A DNA stretch of 6,388 nt, taken from an uncultured Bdellovibrionales bacterium (GTDB lineage Bacteria > Bdellovibrionota > FAC87 > UBA2466). Position 1 is the stretch's first letter. Every line of letters begins with the position of its first letter. This document shows positions 1 to 6,271 of the stretch, piece by piece. Location of the stretch: positions 1 through 6,388 of the forward strand of contig CALCZU010000016.1 in assembly GCA_937903155.1 (NCBI GenBank), read 5' to 3'. The notes beneath the pieces were generated by a model. That model had not been told where the DNA came from. It saw only the letters and a list, made by a program, of their open reading frames with translations, and did no database searches. The position numbers and the translations under genes are program-made.

Positions 1-28
1 GGAGTTCAGACGTGTGCTCTTCCGATCT
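1..28 (+). other. Illumina TruSeq read-2 adapter remnant (artefact)
   Basis: These bases match the 3' part of the standard Illumina multiplexing read-2 adapter, ending in the diagnostic GCTCTTCCGATCT directly at base 28. The match covers the whole segment and sits exactly at the left edge, as expected for untrimmed adapter carried into an assembly. It is not genomic DNA. A GTG at 14-16 inside it gives the downstream reading frame an artificial start, so the first five residues of that open frame (read M/V-L-F-R-S) are adapter-encoded. Confidence 0.97.
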
Positions 29-586
29 AATTCTTCGAGCTCCGTCGGCACTTCGCGATTTCACGGGGATTTGGAGGATTTGAGGATCGTCCCATTAACG
101 CCATTGCAGATTGATCTCGCCTTGATGATGGGAGGACTCATCCGAGGTTGTCTGGTTGGGTTTGTGACCTTTACGGTGGGACAAGTCTTTTACTATTTAA
201 AGTACAGCGAAGTTTTGGGAATTTCTCATCCGTTCTATCTTTTCTTAGTTTTAGTCTTCGGAGGACTGAGTTTCGCTTCTTTGGGTGTCACCGTTGCATT
301 TTGGGCAAAAAACTTTGACCAATTGAGTGCGATTGGAGGATTCGTGCTTCTTCCGCTCATGTATCTTGGGGGCGTTTTCTTTCCGTTAACGAGTCTCCAT
401 CCGTTTTGGCAGAATCTTTCAAGGCTCAATCCGATGATTTATTTCATCAATGGAGTTCGATTTGGAATCCTTGGAAAATCCGATTTACCCATCGAGATGA
501 GTTTGCTCTTTTCCTTTCTGACCTTTACGGTTTTGTTTGCGCTTAGCATCTACATCGTGAAAAACGGTAAGTACCAACGCTGGTAG
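29..586 (+). CDS. ABC-2 type transporter permease, C-terminal part (5' truncated)
   Basis: This is the membrane-spanning subunit of an ABC transporter of the ABC-2 (YadH/NodJ/DrrB-like) family, which acts in the inner membrane with a separate ATPase, usually for export. The visible 185 native residues begin with a cytosolic segment resembling the family's pre-TM region (SRFHGDLEDLRIVPLTP). About four hydrophobic segments follow, ending in an aliphatic/aromatic helix before the basic tail KNGKYQRW. The signature between the last two helices (LNPMIYFINGVRFGILG) matches the family's conserved NP..Y...G.R block. Family members are usually about 250-280 residues, so roughly the first third is missing. 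It is cut by the contig end at the adapter, not by a mutation; no native start is visible. The partner ATPase gene would be expected just upstream. Substrate cannot be told from this fragment. Confidence 0.88.
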   Translation, partial: NSSSSVGTSRFHGDLEDLRIVPLTPLQIDLALMMGGLIRGCLVGFVTFTVGQVFYYLKYSEVLGISHPFYLFLVLVFGGLSFASLGVTVAFWAKNFDQLSAIGGFVLLPLMYLGGVFFPLTSLHPFWQNLSRLNPMIYFINGVRFGILGKSDLPIEMSLLFSFLTFTVLFALSIYIVKNGKYQRW

Positions 587-616
587 AAGTATAACGCCCG
601 ACGCTATGTCTTCTGC
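583..616 (+). other. Imperfect stem-loop over the permease stop codon
   Basis: GTAGAAG (583-589) can pair with CTTCTGC (610-616) with one G-U pair. The helix continues inward through TATA/TATG and CG/CG, with one bulged T and one A-C mismatch, around a CCCGA loop. It begins at the permease stop codon. No T-run follows (the next bases are TCACAAAAAG), so it is not a classical intrinsic terminator. It could be a 3'-end stabilising hairpin, a weak terminator, or chance. Confidence 0.3.
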
Positions 617-656
617 TCACAAAAAGCGTAAGATCTAAAAAGCTGTCATCTACCCC

Positions 657-662
657 AGGAGG
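657..662 (+). promoter_or_regulatory. Perfect Shine-Dalgarno AGGAGG fixing a TTG start
   Basis: AGGAGG lies four bases before the TTG at 667-669. No ATG or GTG nearby gives both a signal peptide and a ribosome site, so this site decides the unusual start of the thioredoxin-like gene. Confidence 0.8.
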
Positions 663-666
663 CACT

Positions 667-1146
667 TTGAAAATCTATCTTTTGGTTTTGCTGTTTCTTC
701 CCATCGCCCACGCCATTACGATTTCTCCCTTTGAACTTCACGATATGAATAACGGAGGAAAAATTTACAAAAGCCAAATACAGGCAAAAAAAGTGACTGT
801 CATTGAGGCGTATTTTGTCGGATGTCCTTACTGCAATGAGAATGCGCCCCTCGTAAATGCGCTTGCTTCGAAGTATTCGTCGAACCCAAAAGTACAGGTT
901 TTAGATGTTGGTGTGGACAAAGACGATGCCGATTACGAAGAATGGATCGCTCGGCATCACCCCAACCATCCCGTCTTAAAAGATTCTCATAAAAAACTGA
1001 TTAAAGAACTCGGAACGACAGGTTATCCTTCGGCTTATGTGATCGATGCGTCTGGGAATGTGTATTACGAATCCGGCGGAGTGTGGGGACCTGAAGAAGA
1101 AGATGGCTTGACCCATGCGATCGATGAGCTACTGTCGAGACCATGA
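667..1146 (+). CDS. Exported thioredoxin-fold protein with CPYC active site
   Basis: This is a 159-residue protein that probably acts in the periplasm as a thiol-disulfide oxidoreductase, though its substrate is unknown. Residues 1-16 form a Sec signal peptide (one Lys, a Leu-rich core, and an AHA cleavage motif before Ile17). A thioredoxin-like fold follows: strand KVTVIEAYF, then GCPYC with Cys53 and Cys56, the helix, strand VQVLDVGVD, and the cis-proline loop TTGYPSAYVID (Pro121). CPYC is typical of glutaredoxins, and DsbA has the close relative CPHC; the overall layout with residues 84-105 inserted is closer to TlpA/ResA-type proteins. The start is TTG, chosen because AGGAGG lies four bases upstream and the signal peptide begins there. 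Its stop overlaps the adenine deaminase start (ATGA), so the two are very likely co-translated. The gap to the permease upstream is 80 bases. Fold assignment is firm; whether it reduces or oxidises is not known. Confidence 0.87.
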   Translation: MKIYLLVLLFLPIAHAITISPFELHDMNNGGKIYKSQIQAKKVTVIEAYFVGCPYCNENAPLVNALASKYSSNPKVQVLDVGVDKDDADYEEWIARHHPNHPVLKDSHKKLIKELGTTGYPSAYVIDASGNVYYESGGVWGPEEEDGLTHAIDELLSRP

Positions 1147-2834
1147 ATTTTCGCAAGAAACTGGAACGGCGAATCGATGCGGCGCTTGGAAAAATCCCCT
1201 GTGATTTAACTCTGACAGGTGTTTCTTACCTCGATGTCTTTTCTCTCGAATGGCGAAAAGGCGATGTATCCATTATCGACGGAACCATCGTAGGTCTCGA
1301 ACCGGGACTGAAAGCAACGCGAACTTTTTCTGCGAAGAATAAATTTCTCACGCCGGGATTCATCGACGCTCATGTGCATATCGAAAGCTCGCTGATGACG
1401 CCACTTTCCTTCGCAAGTCTCGTTTTGAGCAAGGGGACGACCACCGTCGTCTCGGATCCCCACGAGATTGCGAATGTCATGGGTGTTACAGGACTCGAGT
1501 ATTTTTTGCAAGAAGCTCTCGTAAGTCCTTTGGATTTGCGAGTGATGCTGAGCTCATGTGTTCCCGCAACCGATATGGAAACCAATGGGGCAGGGCACCT
1601 CAAGGTCGACTCGCTTCTTCCCTACCAAAACCACCCAAAAACTTTGGGATTGGCTGAAGTCATGAATGTCCCGGGAGTGCTTTCCAAAGACACTGAAATG
1701 CTCGATAAAATCGAAGCTTTTATTCGAAGCAATTTAGATGGCCATTGCCCGCTCTTAAAAGGCAAAGAGCTCTCAGCCTACGCCTCCACGGGAATTTCGT
1801 CGTGCCACGAATCCTCAGAACTCGAAGAAGCGCGCGAAAAACTGACAAAGGGAATCCAAATCTGGATCCGAGAAGGCAGTGTCGCAAAAGACTTAAAAAC
1901 ACTGCTCCCCCTTTTAAACCTTTCAACCTCAACGTTAATCGGTTTTTGTACCGACGATAGAAATCCACTCGATATTATGGAAGAAGGCCATATTGATTTC
2001 TTAGTGCGCACTGCTATCAAAAAAGGCGTTGATTCCAAAATTGCATTAAGAGCGGCTTCTTTTTCAGTCGCGAGACATTATGGATTAGACAGAGGCCCCG
2101 AACGATTGGGAGCGATCGCTCCAGGATACGAAGCCAACCTTGTTCTTTTAGACAATCTCGAGACGCTTGCCACCCATCAGGTTTTTAAAAAGGGAATTCC
2201 AGTTTCAGAACTCAGTACTTCGAAATCTGAAAATCTCCGTTTCGCAAATACGATTCAAGCAACCCCTCCCGAAGTGAATGACCTTGTGGGCGCCGAGGGT
2301 CAAGTGCATGTGATTGAAATTCATCCGGGTAAGATTATCACTTCGCGGACAATTGAAAGCCATCAGGCCGAAGGCGTGTCCCGTCTCTCCGTTTTGGAAA
2401 GATACGGAAGAAATTCTCCCCCTGCCAATGGCTATGTTCGCGGTTTTGGAGAGCGTTTTTCGGGGGCGATTGCATCCAGTGTGGGACATGATAGCCACAA
2501 TCTCATTGTGACCGGAAGTTCCCCTGAAGAGATGCAACTGGCCCTAAAAACTTTAATCGACTGTGGGGGCGGATTTTGTGTCGTGAAAAAAGAATCCGTG
2601 CTCGCCCTTTTGGAGCTCCCTTTTGCGGGGTTAATGTCAAATAAATCCCCTGAATATATCAAACAAAAATTAAGAGAACTTAAAAAAGCCAGTCGCGAAG
2701 TCGGGTGTGAGCTGGAAGAACCTTTCTTGCAACTCGCATTTCTCAGCCTTCCCGTAATTCCTTCGCTGAAGTTAACAGATAAGGGGCTTGTGGACGTCGA
2801 CCGATTTCAAATCATTGATGTCCGAGCGAGTTAG
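1143..2834 (+). CDS. ade: Adenine deaminase (EC 3.5.4.2)
   Basis: The enzyme hydrolyses adenine to hypoxanthine and ammonia in purine salvage; it is a cytosolic binuclear metal enzyme of the amidohydrolase superfamily. At 563 residues it is close to full family length (about 570-590). An N-terminal beta-sandwich part precedes the metal-binding motif PGFIDAHVHIESS (His77, His79). GTTTVVSDPHEIANVMG (His107), LAEVMNVPGVL (Glu172), DGHCP (His201), SSCHE (His222-Glu223) and GFCTDDRNP (Asp271-Asp272) follow in the expected order. The C-terminal AdeC domain, with GRNSPPANGYVRGFG and SSVGHDSHNL, occupies roughly residues 395-560. All recognisable metal and catalytic positions are present, so the enzyme looks intact. 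The ATG overlaps the stop of the thioredoxin-like gene in ATGA, indicating translational coupling; no separate promoter is evident. The assignment rests on several family-specific motifs rather than only on the amidohydrolase fold. Confidence 0.96.
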   Translation: MNFRKKLERRIDAALGKIPCDLTLTGVSYLDVFSLEWRKGDVSIIDGTIVGLEPGLKATRTFSAKNKFLTPGFIDAHVHIESSLMTPLSFASLVLSKGTTTVVSDPHEIANVMGVTGLEYFLQEALVSPLDLRVMLSSCVPATDMETNGAGHLKVDSLLPYQNHPKTLGLAEVMNVPGVLSKDTEMLDKIEAFIRSNLDGHCPLLKGKELSAYASTGISSCHESSELEEAREKLTKGIQIWIREGSVAKDLKTLLPLLNLSTSTLIGFCTDDRNPLDIMEEGHIDFLVRTAIKKGVDSKIALRAASFSVARHYGLDRGPERLGAIAPGYEANLVLLDNLETLATHQVFKKGIPVSELSTSKSENLRFANTIQATPPEVNDLVGAEGQVHVIEIHPGKIITSRTIESHQAEGVSRLSVLERYGRNSPPANGYVRGFGERFSGAIASSVGHDSHNLIVTGSSPEEMQLALKTLIDCGGGFCVVKKESVLALLELPFAGLMSNKSPEYIKQKLRELKKASREVGCELEEPFLQLAFLSLPVIPSLKLTDKGLVDVDRFQIIDVRAS

Positions 2835-2843
2835 GCTTATATT
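2815..2843 (+). promoter_or_regulatory. Sigma70-like promoter, predicted start on the next ATG
   Basis: A -35 element TTGATG (2815-2820) is separated by exactly 17 bases from a -10 element TATATT (2838-2843), matching the consensus at 4/6 and 5/6 positions. It overlaps the 3' end of the adenine deaminase gene. The usual distance from the -10 places the transcription start at about 2850, the A of the small gene's ATG. The transcript would then be leaderless, which agrees with the lack of a usable Shine-Dalgarno there (the only candidate, AGG at 2833-2835, is 14 bases away). Confidence 0.5.
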
Positions 2844-2849
2844 GCGGCT

Positions 2850-3092
2850 ATGAAAGTCTTTTTGATTTTATTTAGTTTGTTTGCTTGGGCCCATCAGACG
2901 AGCTCTCACTCGAGTGCAAAATCGAAAGCCGGTGCTCAGCCCTGTCTGGATTCTCATGGAAACTTTGACGAGAGCGCAGATGGCAAATGCGTCATGCCGC
3001 AAGCGCCCCCTCAACCGACAGCCGTTCCCGAACTCAAACTTCCCGAAAAGACTTCTTTTAAGAAGAACCTTAAAACCCCTCTCACGAAATAA
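2850..3092 (+). CDS. Small secreted proline-rich protein with two cysteines, unknown function
   Basis: I do not recognise a family for this 80-residue protein. Residues 1-14 (MKVFLILFSLFAWA) form a short hydrophobic signal peptide with a plausible cut before His15. A Ser/Ala/Lys-rich stretch follows, then a possible disulfide-linked loop between Cys32 and Cys47 (PCLDSHGNFDESADGKCVMP), a proline-rich stretch (PQAPPQPTAVPELKLPEK), and a basic tail. No lipobox Cys is present near the signal peptide, so it would be a soluble periplasmic or secreted protein rather than a lipoprotein. It starts 15 bases after the adenine deaminase stop without a good ribosome site, but behind a good promoter. The overlapping open frames on both strands lack such features, which supports this frame. 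That it is a real gene is likely; its role is unknown. Confidence 0.62.
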   Translation: MKVFLILFSLFAWAHQTSSHSSAKSKAGAQPCLDSHGNFDESADGKCVMPQAPPQPTAVPELKLPEKTSFKKNLKTPLTK

Positions 3093-3129
3093 TCGACTCA
3101 CAATCTTCTCGACTAAAAAATTTTACTGT

Positions 3130-3158
3130 TTGTTTTAATTCCTGAATTTGCATACGAC
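3130..3158 (+). promoter_or_regulatory. Weak candidate promoter for the C39 peptidase gene
   Basis: TTGTTT (3130-3135) and TACGAC (3153-3158) are 17 bases apart in the AT-rich 93-base gap between the small secreted gene and the peptidase gene. The -35 is fair, but the -10 matches only about half the consensus. Some promoter is likely here because the gap contains no gene, but the exact elements are uncertain. Confidence 0.22.
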
Positions 3159-3185
3159 ATTCTTTTCAATCTTTTAGGAGAGCGT

Positions 3186-3803
3186 ATGAAAAACCTCAAA
3201 AAAACTTTCTTCACCTTGCTTTTGATCCCTCTTTTTGTCGTAGCGGATGCAGAGTTTACTCCGCCTAAGAATCTTTTAGATGTCCCTTCCGTCACCCAAT
3301 CCACTGACTACTCTTGCGGGGCGGCAGCCCTCCTCTCGATTCTCTATTTTTACGGAGAAAGAAAACTGGATGAAATTACTTTGATCAAAGAATTAAAAAG
3401 CAGTCCCGAAACGGGAACGGAGATCGAACCCATCGTTGAATTCGCTAAAACAAAGGGTCTTACGGTAGTCCACAAAGAAAAAGGGACGTGGGACGAGCTA
3501 AAAGAACACTTAGCGAAAAAACAAGTTTCGCTTGTAAGCCTTCAAGCTTGGGATGAAACTTCGAAAGAACCGAATTACATCGAAAGCTGGGAAAGCGGTC
3601 ATTATCTCGTTGTGATTGGAATGGATGAAAACCGAATCTATTTTATGGATCCCGCTTCTCTTGGCACCCGCGGATACCTCGAAAAACAGGATTTTTTAAG
3701 TCGCTGGCATGATGTCGGCCCCACAAAAAATCACCTTGAGCAACCTGTTGTATTTTTCACAGGGACCGCCAAACCACCGCAGATTTGGGCAAGAATTCCT
3801 TGA
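3186..3803 (+). CDS. Exported stand-alone C39-like cysteine peptidase
   Basis: This 205-residue protein has a papain-like fold of the C39/C39_2 type. Residues 1-22 are a signal peptide (KNLKK basic end, hydrophobic core, ADA before Glu23), so it probably acts in the periplasm or outside the cell. The catalytic set is complete and in order: Gln38 (VTQSTDYSCG, oxyanion hole), nucleophile Cys44 followed by GAAAL, His139 (SGHYLVVIG) and Asp155 (YFMDPAS). The start is supported by AGGAG five bases upstream of the ATG. True C39 domains sit on bacteriocin-exporting ABC transporters and cut after a double glycine. Here there is no transporter domain and no bacteriocin-like gene nearby, so its substrate is unknown. 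Its stop is one base from the stop of the convergent gene. The neighbouring small secreted protein is a conceivable but unproven partner; it has no double-glycine leader. Confidence 0.83.
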   Translation: MKNLKKTFFTLLLIPLFVVADAEFTPPKNLLDVPSVTQSTDYSCGAAALLSILYFYGERKLDEITLIKELKSSPETGTEIEPIVEFAKTKGLTVVHKEKGTWDELKEHLAKKQVSLVSLQAWDETSKEPNYIESWESGHYLVVIGMDENRIYFMDPASLGTRGYLEKQDFLSRWHDVGPTKNHLEQPVVFFTGTAKPPQIWARIP

Positions 3804-3804
3804 G

Positions 3805-4785
3805 TTAAGCGACGGGTTGCGGCTTACCGAATTCACGGTAGGCGCGCCGTAAGATAGCTCGGATATTGGAATGAGCCGCGGTTGTGTTTGCAATCGCTTG
3901 GATAATCCGAATTTCATCAAGACCGGGCGGTTTTTTCTGCTGCCGACGTTTGATCGTGAGCACTCCGATCACTTCATTATGGTAGCGAACAGGAAAAACC
4001 ATGAGCGAACCAATTTGGATCGACTTCACTTGCTTTTGAATATTTGCGGTCAGAATATTTTTAGAGACGTCTTCGACGAGTACGAAATTTCCCGTATGAA
4101 GCACGTGAAGAATTTCTGGATATTTAATCAGCGAGATGGGGAAATCTCGAAACGCTGGGTCATCACTGCTGGCAAGGACGATGCCGGTATTTGACTCTTT
4201 TTCGATAAGCATCAGAGACGCGCGATTGGAATCGAGTAGCGTCGCCACCTTCATCAAAATCTGCATAAATGCCGCATGCCCGTGCCCCTTAGGAGAGTGG
4301 CTTAAAATTTCAGAGCATTCTAAAAGGAGATTCAGATAAGCCGTACTCGTATTGCTAGAGACCTCTTTATCCTCGTAACCTTCAGAATCAATCATCGTGA
4401 CAGACCCTAAGTGATAGAGAATGCGTTGAAACAATCCTTCAACCTCAAAAGGCTCGGCAATAAAATCGTTGGCTCCGGCCTTAATCGAGTTTTCGATGTT
4501 AGAACGCTGAATCTGACGAGAAAAAACAATGATCCGAAGATTTTTATTCTTGGAAACGCTTCTCAATTGCGAAATGAGATCGAAGGAACCACTCGTCCCT
4601 AGTAGAAGACTCACCACGCAGACTTCGTAATTTTTCTCTTTTACTTTTTCGAGAAGAAGATGCGGTGCCACGACCCCTTCCGCGAGAATGCCGCCATTAT
4701 TGAGTGATTCCATAATCGCTTGAAAGCGCGTGAGCGCGAGATCAGCGAAAATCACTCTCCGGTTTTTTGGCGATTTAGAGCTCAA
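3805..4785 (-). CDS. Pseudo-receiver–GAF domain protein linked to spoVR
   Basis: This is a 326-residue cytosolic protein with no membrane segment. Residues about 9-127 have a response-regulator receiver fold: strand RRVIFADLAL with Asp15, strand YEVCVVSLLL, strand LRIIVFS, and the end motif KAGANDFIAEPF. The phospho-acceptor Asp is replaced by Ser59 and the conserved Lys of the K-P pair by Glu111; the Thr/Ser position is kept as Ser89. Normal phosphorylation is therefore unlikely. Residues about 150-315 form a GAF domain (RASLMLIE, FVLVEDVSKN, GSLMVFPVRYHNEVIGVLTIKRR); its ligand is not evident. No DNA-binding, kinase or GGDEF output domain follows. The start is TTG, one base after the SpoVR stop; no other start keeps the first strand, and there is no good ribosome site, so coupling to SpoVR translation is likely. 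It is probably a sensor or scaffold for the DUF444–SpoVR module. Domain calls are firm; function is inferred. Confidence 0.85.
   Translation of the reverse strand: MSSKSPKNRRVIFADLALTRFQAIMESLNNGGILAEGVVAPHLLLEKVKEKNYEVCVVSLLLGTSGSFDLISQLRSVSKNKNLRIIVFSRQIQRSNIENSIKAGANDFIAEPFEVEGLFQRILYHLGSVTMIDSEGYEDKEVSSNTSTAYLNLLLECSEILSHSPKGHGHAAFMQILMKVATLLDSNRASLMLIEKESNTGIVLASSDDPAFRDFPISLIKYPEILHVLHTGNFVLVEDVSKNILTANIQKQVKSIQIGSLMVFPVRYHNEVIGVLTIKRRQQKKPPGLDEIRIIQAIANTTAAHSNIRAILRRAYREFGKPQPVA
3822..3843. terminator. Stem-loop between convergent genes, possible bidirectional terminator
   Basis: GCTTACCG (3822-3829) and CGGTAGGC (3836-3843) form an 8-bp stem with one G-U pair and a 6-base loop. It lies 18 bases past the peptidase stop, inside the last codons of the opposite gene. 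Neither side has a T-run, so intrinsic termination is doubtful; coding constraint or chance could also explain it. Confidence 0.25.
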
Positions 4786-4786
4786 T

Positions 4787-6271
4787 TTACGCGTCTTTTT
4801 CGCGAAATTCCTTACCGTCGTGGGTTAAGAGCTTCGCTTGGTTATTGTACTTGGTATAAAGATGGACCGGCCGTTTCCAAATCATTTGAATGCTTCTCAG
4901 AGTCTCAACCGCTTTTTCGTAATCGAGTTCCATTCCATCTTGATGGTGGGAGAGAAGCAGTTCCGCTCGGTTTTCGAAGTTTCCATCCTCGACTTTAATC
5001 ACAGGTTGTCCAAAGTTCGTGAGTCCGTGTAAAAGCTGCTGTTTCACTTTTCTCCAGTCACGATCGACGATTTCGTACTGACCCGTGCGACGGTTAAAGC
5101 CGTAGGTAAAGAGCTTTTGAGCCTCGCAAAACTCTTCGTTCATAAACGTATCGATAAAGGTGACGTCGTTGTGCAGTTTTCGGACTTCAAAGATTTTTTG
5201 TTTCCCTAAGCCTAGTTGCTTGTCCCACGATTTTTTTACGCGGCTATCGTCGCACTCTTCGAATTCTTTACCGAACTTTCCTCGATTCCATCGGTCTTCG
5301 ATATCACGATAGAGTTCGATTCCGATTTTATACGGATTAATTTGCCCGGGACTTGTTCCCATCGTCCCCGCATGGTGATCAGCGTAGTCAATGATTTCAG
5401 AATCTTTTAATACGTGCCGGGTCATGATGGTGGAATGCCAGTAACTCGCCCAACCTTCATTCATGATTTTCGTCTGGCCTTGTGGCGCAAAATAGTAAGC
5501 CTCTTCGCGGATAATCGAAAGGATCTCGCGCTGCCAATTTTGCATCGGCGCATAATCGATTAAAAACTTTAAGACGTCACGCTCTGGCTGTGGGGGAAAT
5601 TTCGCCGATTTTGCGACTTCTTCTCGACGTCTCCTCTCCTGCTCCTCTATGTACTCTCGAGGATTGACGTACTTGTCCATGTAGTCTTTAGAATCAAAAC
5701 GGTGAATCGCCTGTCCTTTTTCGTCATCCTGATTGGATTCTGCCTGCTGCTGCTTCGGATTCACAAACTGAGAGAAGAAATCGATCAGGTTATCTAGCGA
5801 GCTACAGGAATCGATAAAGTTTTCGACGTTATCAACACCGTAACGATCCTGATAATCGCGGATACGGCTTGCGTGATTTGCCATCTCGTCCAGCATCTTG
5901 CGATTTGTTTTCGAAAACCACATATTGTTTTTGAAAAAATCGCAATGGCCATAAACATGTGCCATCACAAGTTTTTGGTCGACAATCTCATTGCCGGTTT
6001 GCAAGTAGGCGTAGCAAGGATCGGTATTGATCACGAGTTCGTAAATTTTTTGTAAACCGTAGGTATAGGATTTTTGAAGATAATCGTAGTCCATCCCAAA
6101 GCGCCAATGAGGATAGCGCTGTGGAAAACCGCCTAAGGCCGCGATTTCGTTAATCTCATCGTAGTCGACCAATTCAAAGACAATTTCAAAGGTATCGAGC
6201 CCGTATCCACGCGCGATTTCTTTGATATCGGTGTGAGCTTTTAACAATTCTTCTGGGAGGACTCTTCTCAT
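4787..6271 (-). CDS. spoVR: SpoVR family protein
   Basis: This 494-residue protein belongs to the SpoVR/YcgB family (E. coli YcgB is about 510 residues). In Bacillus, SpoVR affects spore cortex formation; elsewhere the family belongs to a stationary-phase and stress module with the kinase PrkA/YeaG and the DUF444 protein YeaH/YhbH. Its biochemical activity is not established. Hallmarks are all present: FPQRYPHWRFGMDYD (49-63), LVMAHVYGHCDFFKNN (101-116), NEGWASYWHS (271-280), YADHHAGTM (296-304), NPYKIGIELYRDIEDRWN (312-329) and DWRKVKQQLLHGLTNFGQP (405-423). Residues about 172-225 are a polar, charged, variable linker with QQQ and RRRREE stretches. The start follows AGGAAAGGG (6275-6283) and overlaps the upstream DUF444 stop as ATGA, so the two are translationally coupled. 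One base separates its stop from the next gene. No transmembrane segment or signal peptide is seen. Confidence 0.95.
   Translation of the reverse strand: MRRVLPEELLKAHTDIKEIARGYGLDTFEIVFELVDYDEINEIAALGGFPQRYPHWRFGMDYDYLQKSYTYGLQKIYELVINTDPCYAYLQTGNEIVDQKLVMAHVYGHCDFFKNNMWFSKTNRKMLDEMANHASRIRDYQDRYGVDNVENFIDSCSSLDNLIDFFSQFVNPKQQQAESNQDDEKGQAIHRFDSKDYMDKYVNPREYIEEQERRRREEVAKSAKFPPQPERDVLKFLIDYAPMQNWQREILSIIREEAYYFAPQGQTKIMNEGWASYWHSTIMTRHVLKDSEIIDYADHHAGTMGTSPGQINPYKIGIELYRDIEDRWNRGKFGKEFEECDDSRVKKSWDKQLGLGKQKIFEVRKLHNDVTFIDTFMNEEFCEAQKLFTYGFNRRTGQYEIVDRDWRKVKQQLLHGLTNFGQPVIKVEDGNFENRAELLLSHHQDGMELDYEKAVETLRSIQMIWKRPVHLYTKYNNQAKLLTHDGKEFREKDA

Noticed and set aside
14..28. GTG start at 14 for the ABC permease
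   Set aside because: It lies inside the adapter sequence; the native gene is truncated and its start is not in the window.
590..595. TATAAC as a -10 element for the thioredoxin-like gene
   Set aside because: No -35-like hexamer lies 16-18 bases upstream, and the site falls inside the stem-loop at the permease stop.
1206..2662. Several minus- and plus-strand open frames of 65-110 codons inside the adenine deaminase gene
   Set aside because: They are shadows of a strongly supported coding frame, with arginine/serine-rich translations, no recognisable domains and no ribosome sites.
3093..3125. Repeated TCGACT and AT-rich TAAAAAATTTTA as a terminator after the small gene
   Set aside because: The direct repeat cannot form a stem, and the AT palindrome has a two-base loop and no GC pairs, so it would not make a stable terminator hairpin.
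2868..3138. Alternative open frames on both strands over the small secreted gene
   Set aside because: Neither has a signal peptide or domain-like composition; the frame at 2850 has a clear signal peptide and a promoter at the right distance.
3871..6055. Plus-strand open frames opposite the receiver–GAF and SpoVR genes
   Set aside because: They lie antisense to genes with complete family motifs and have no features of their own.
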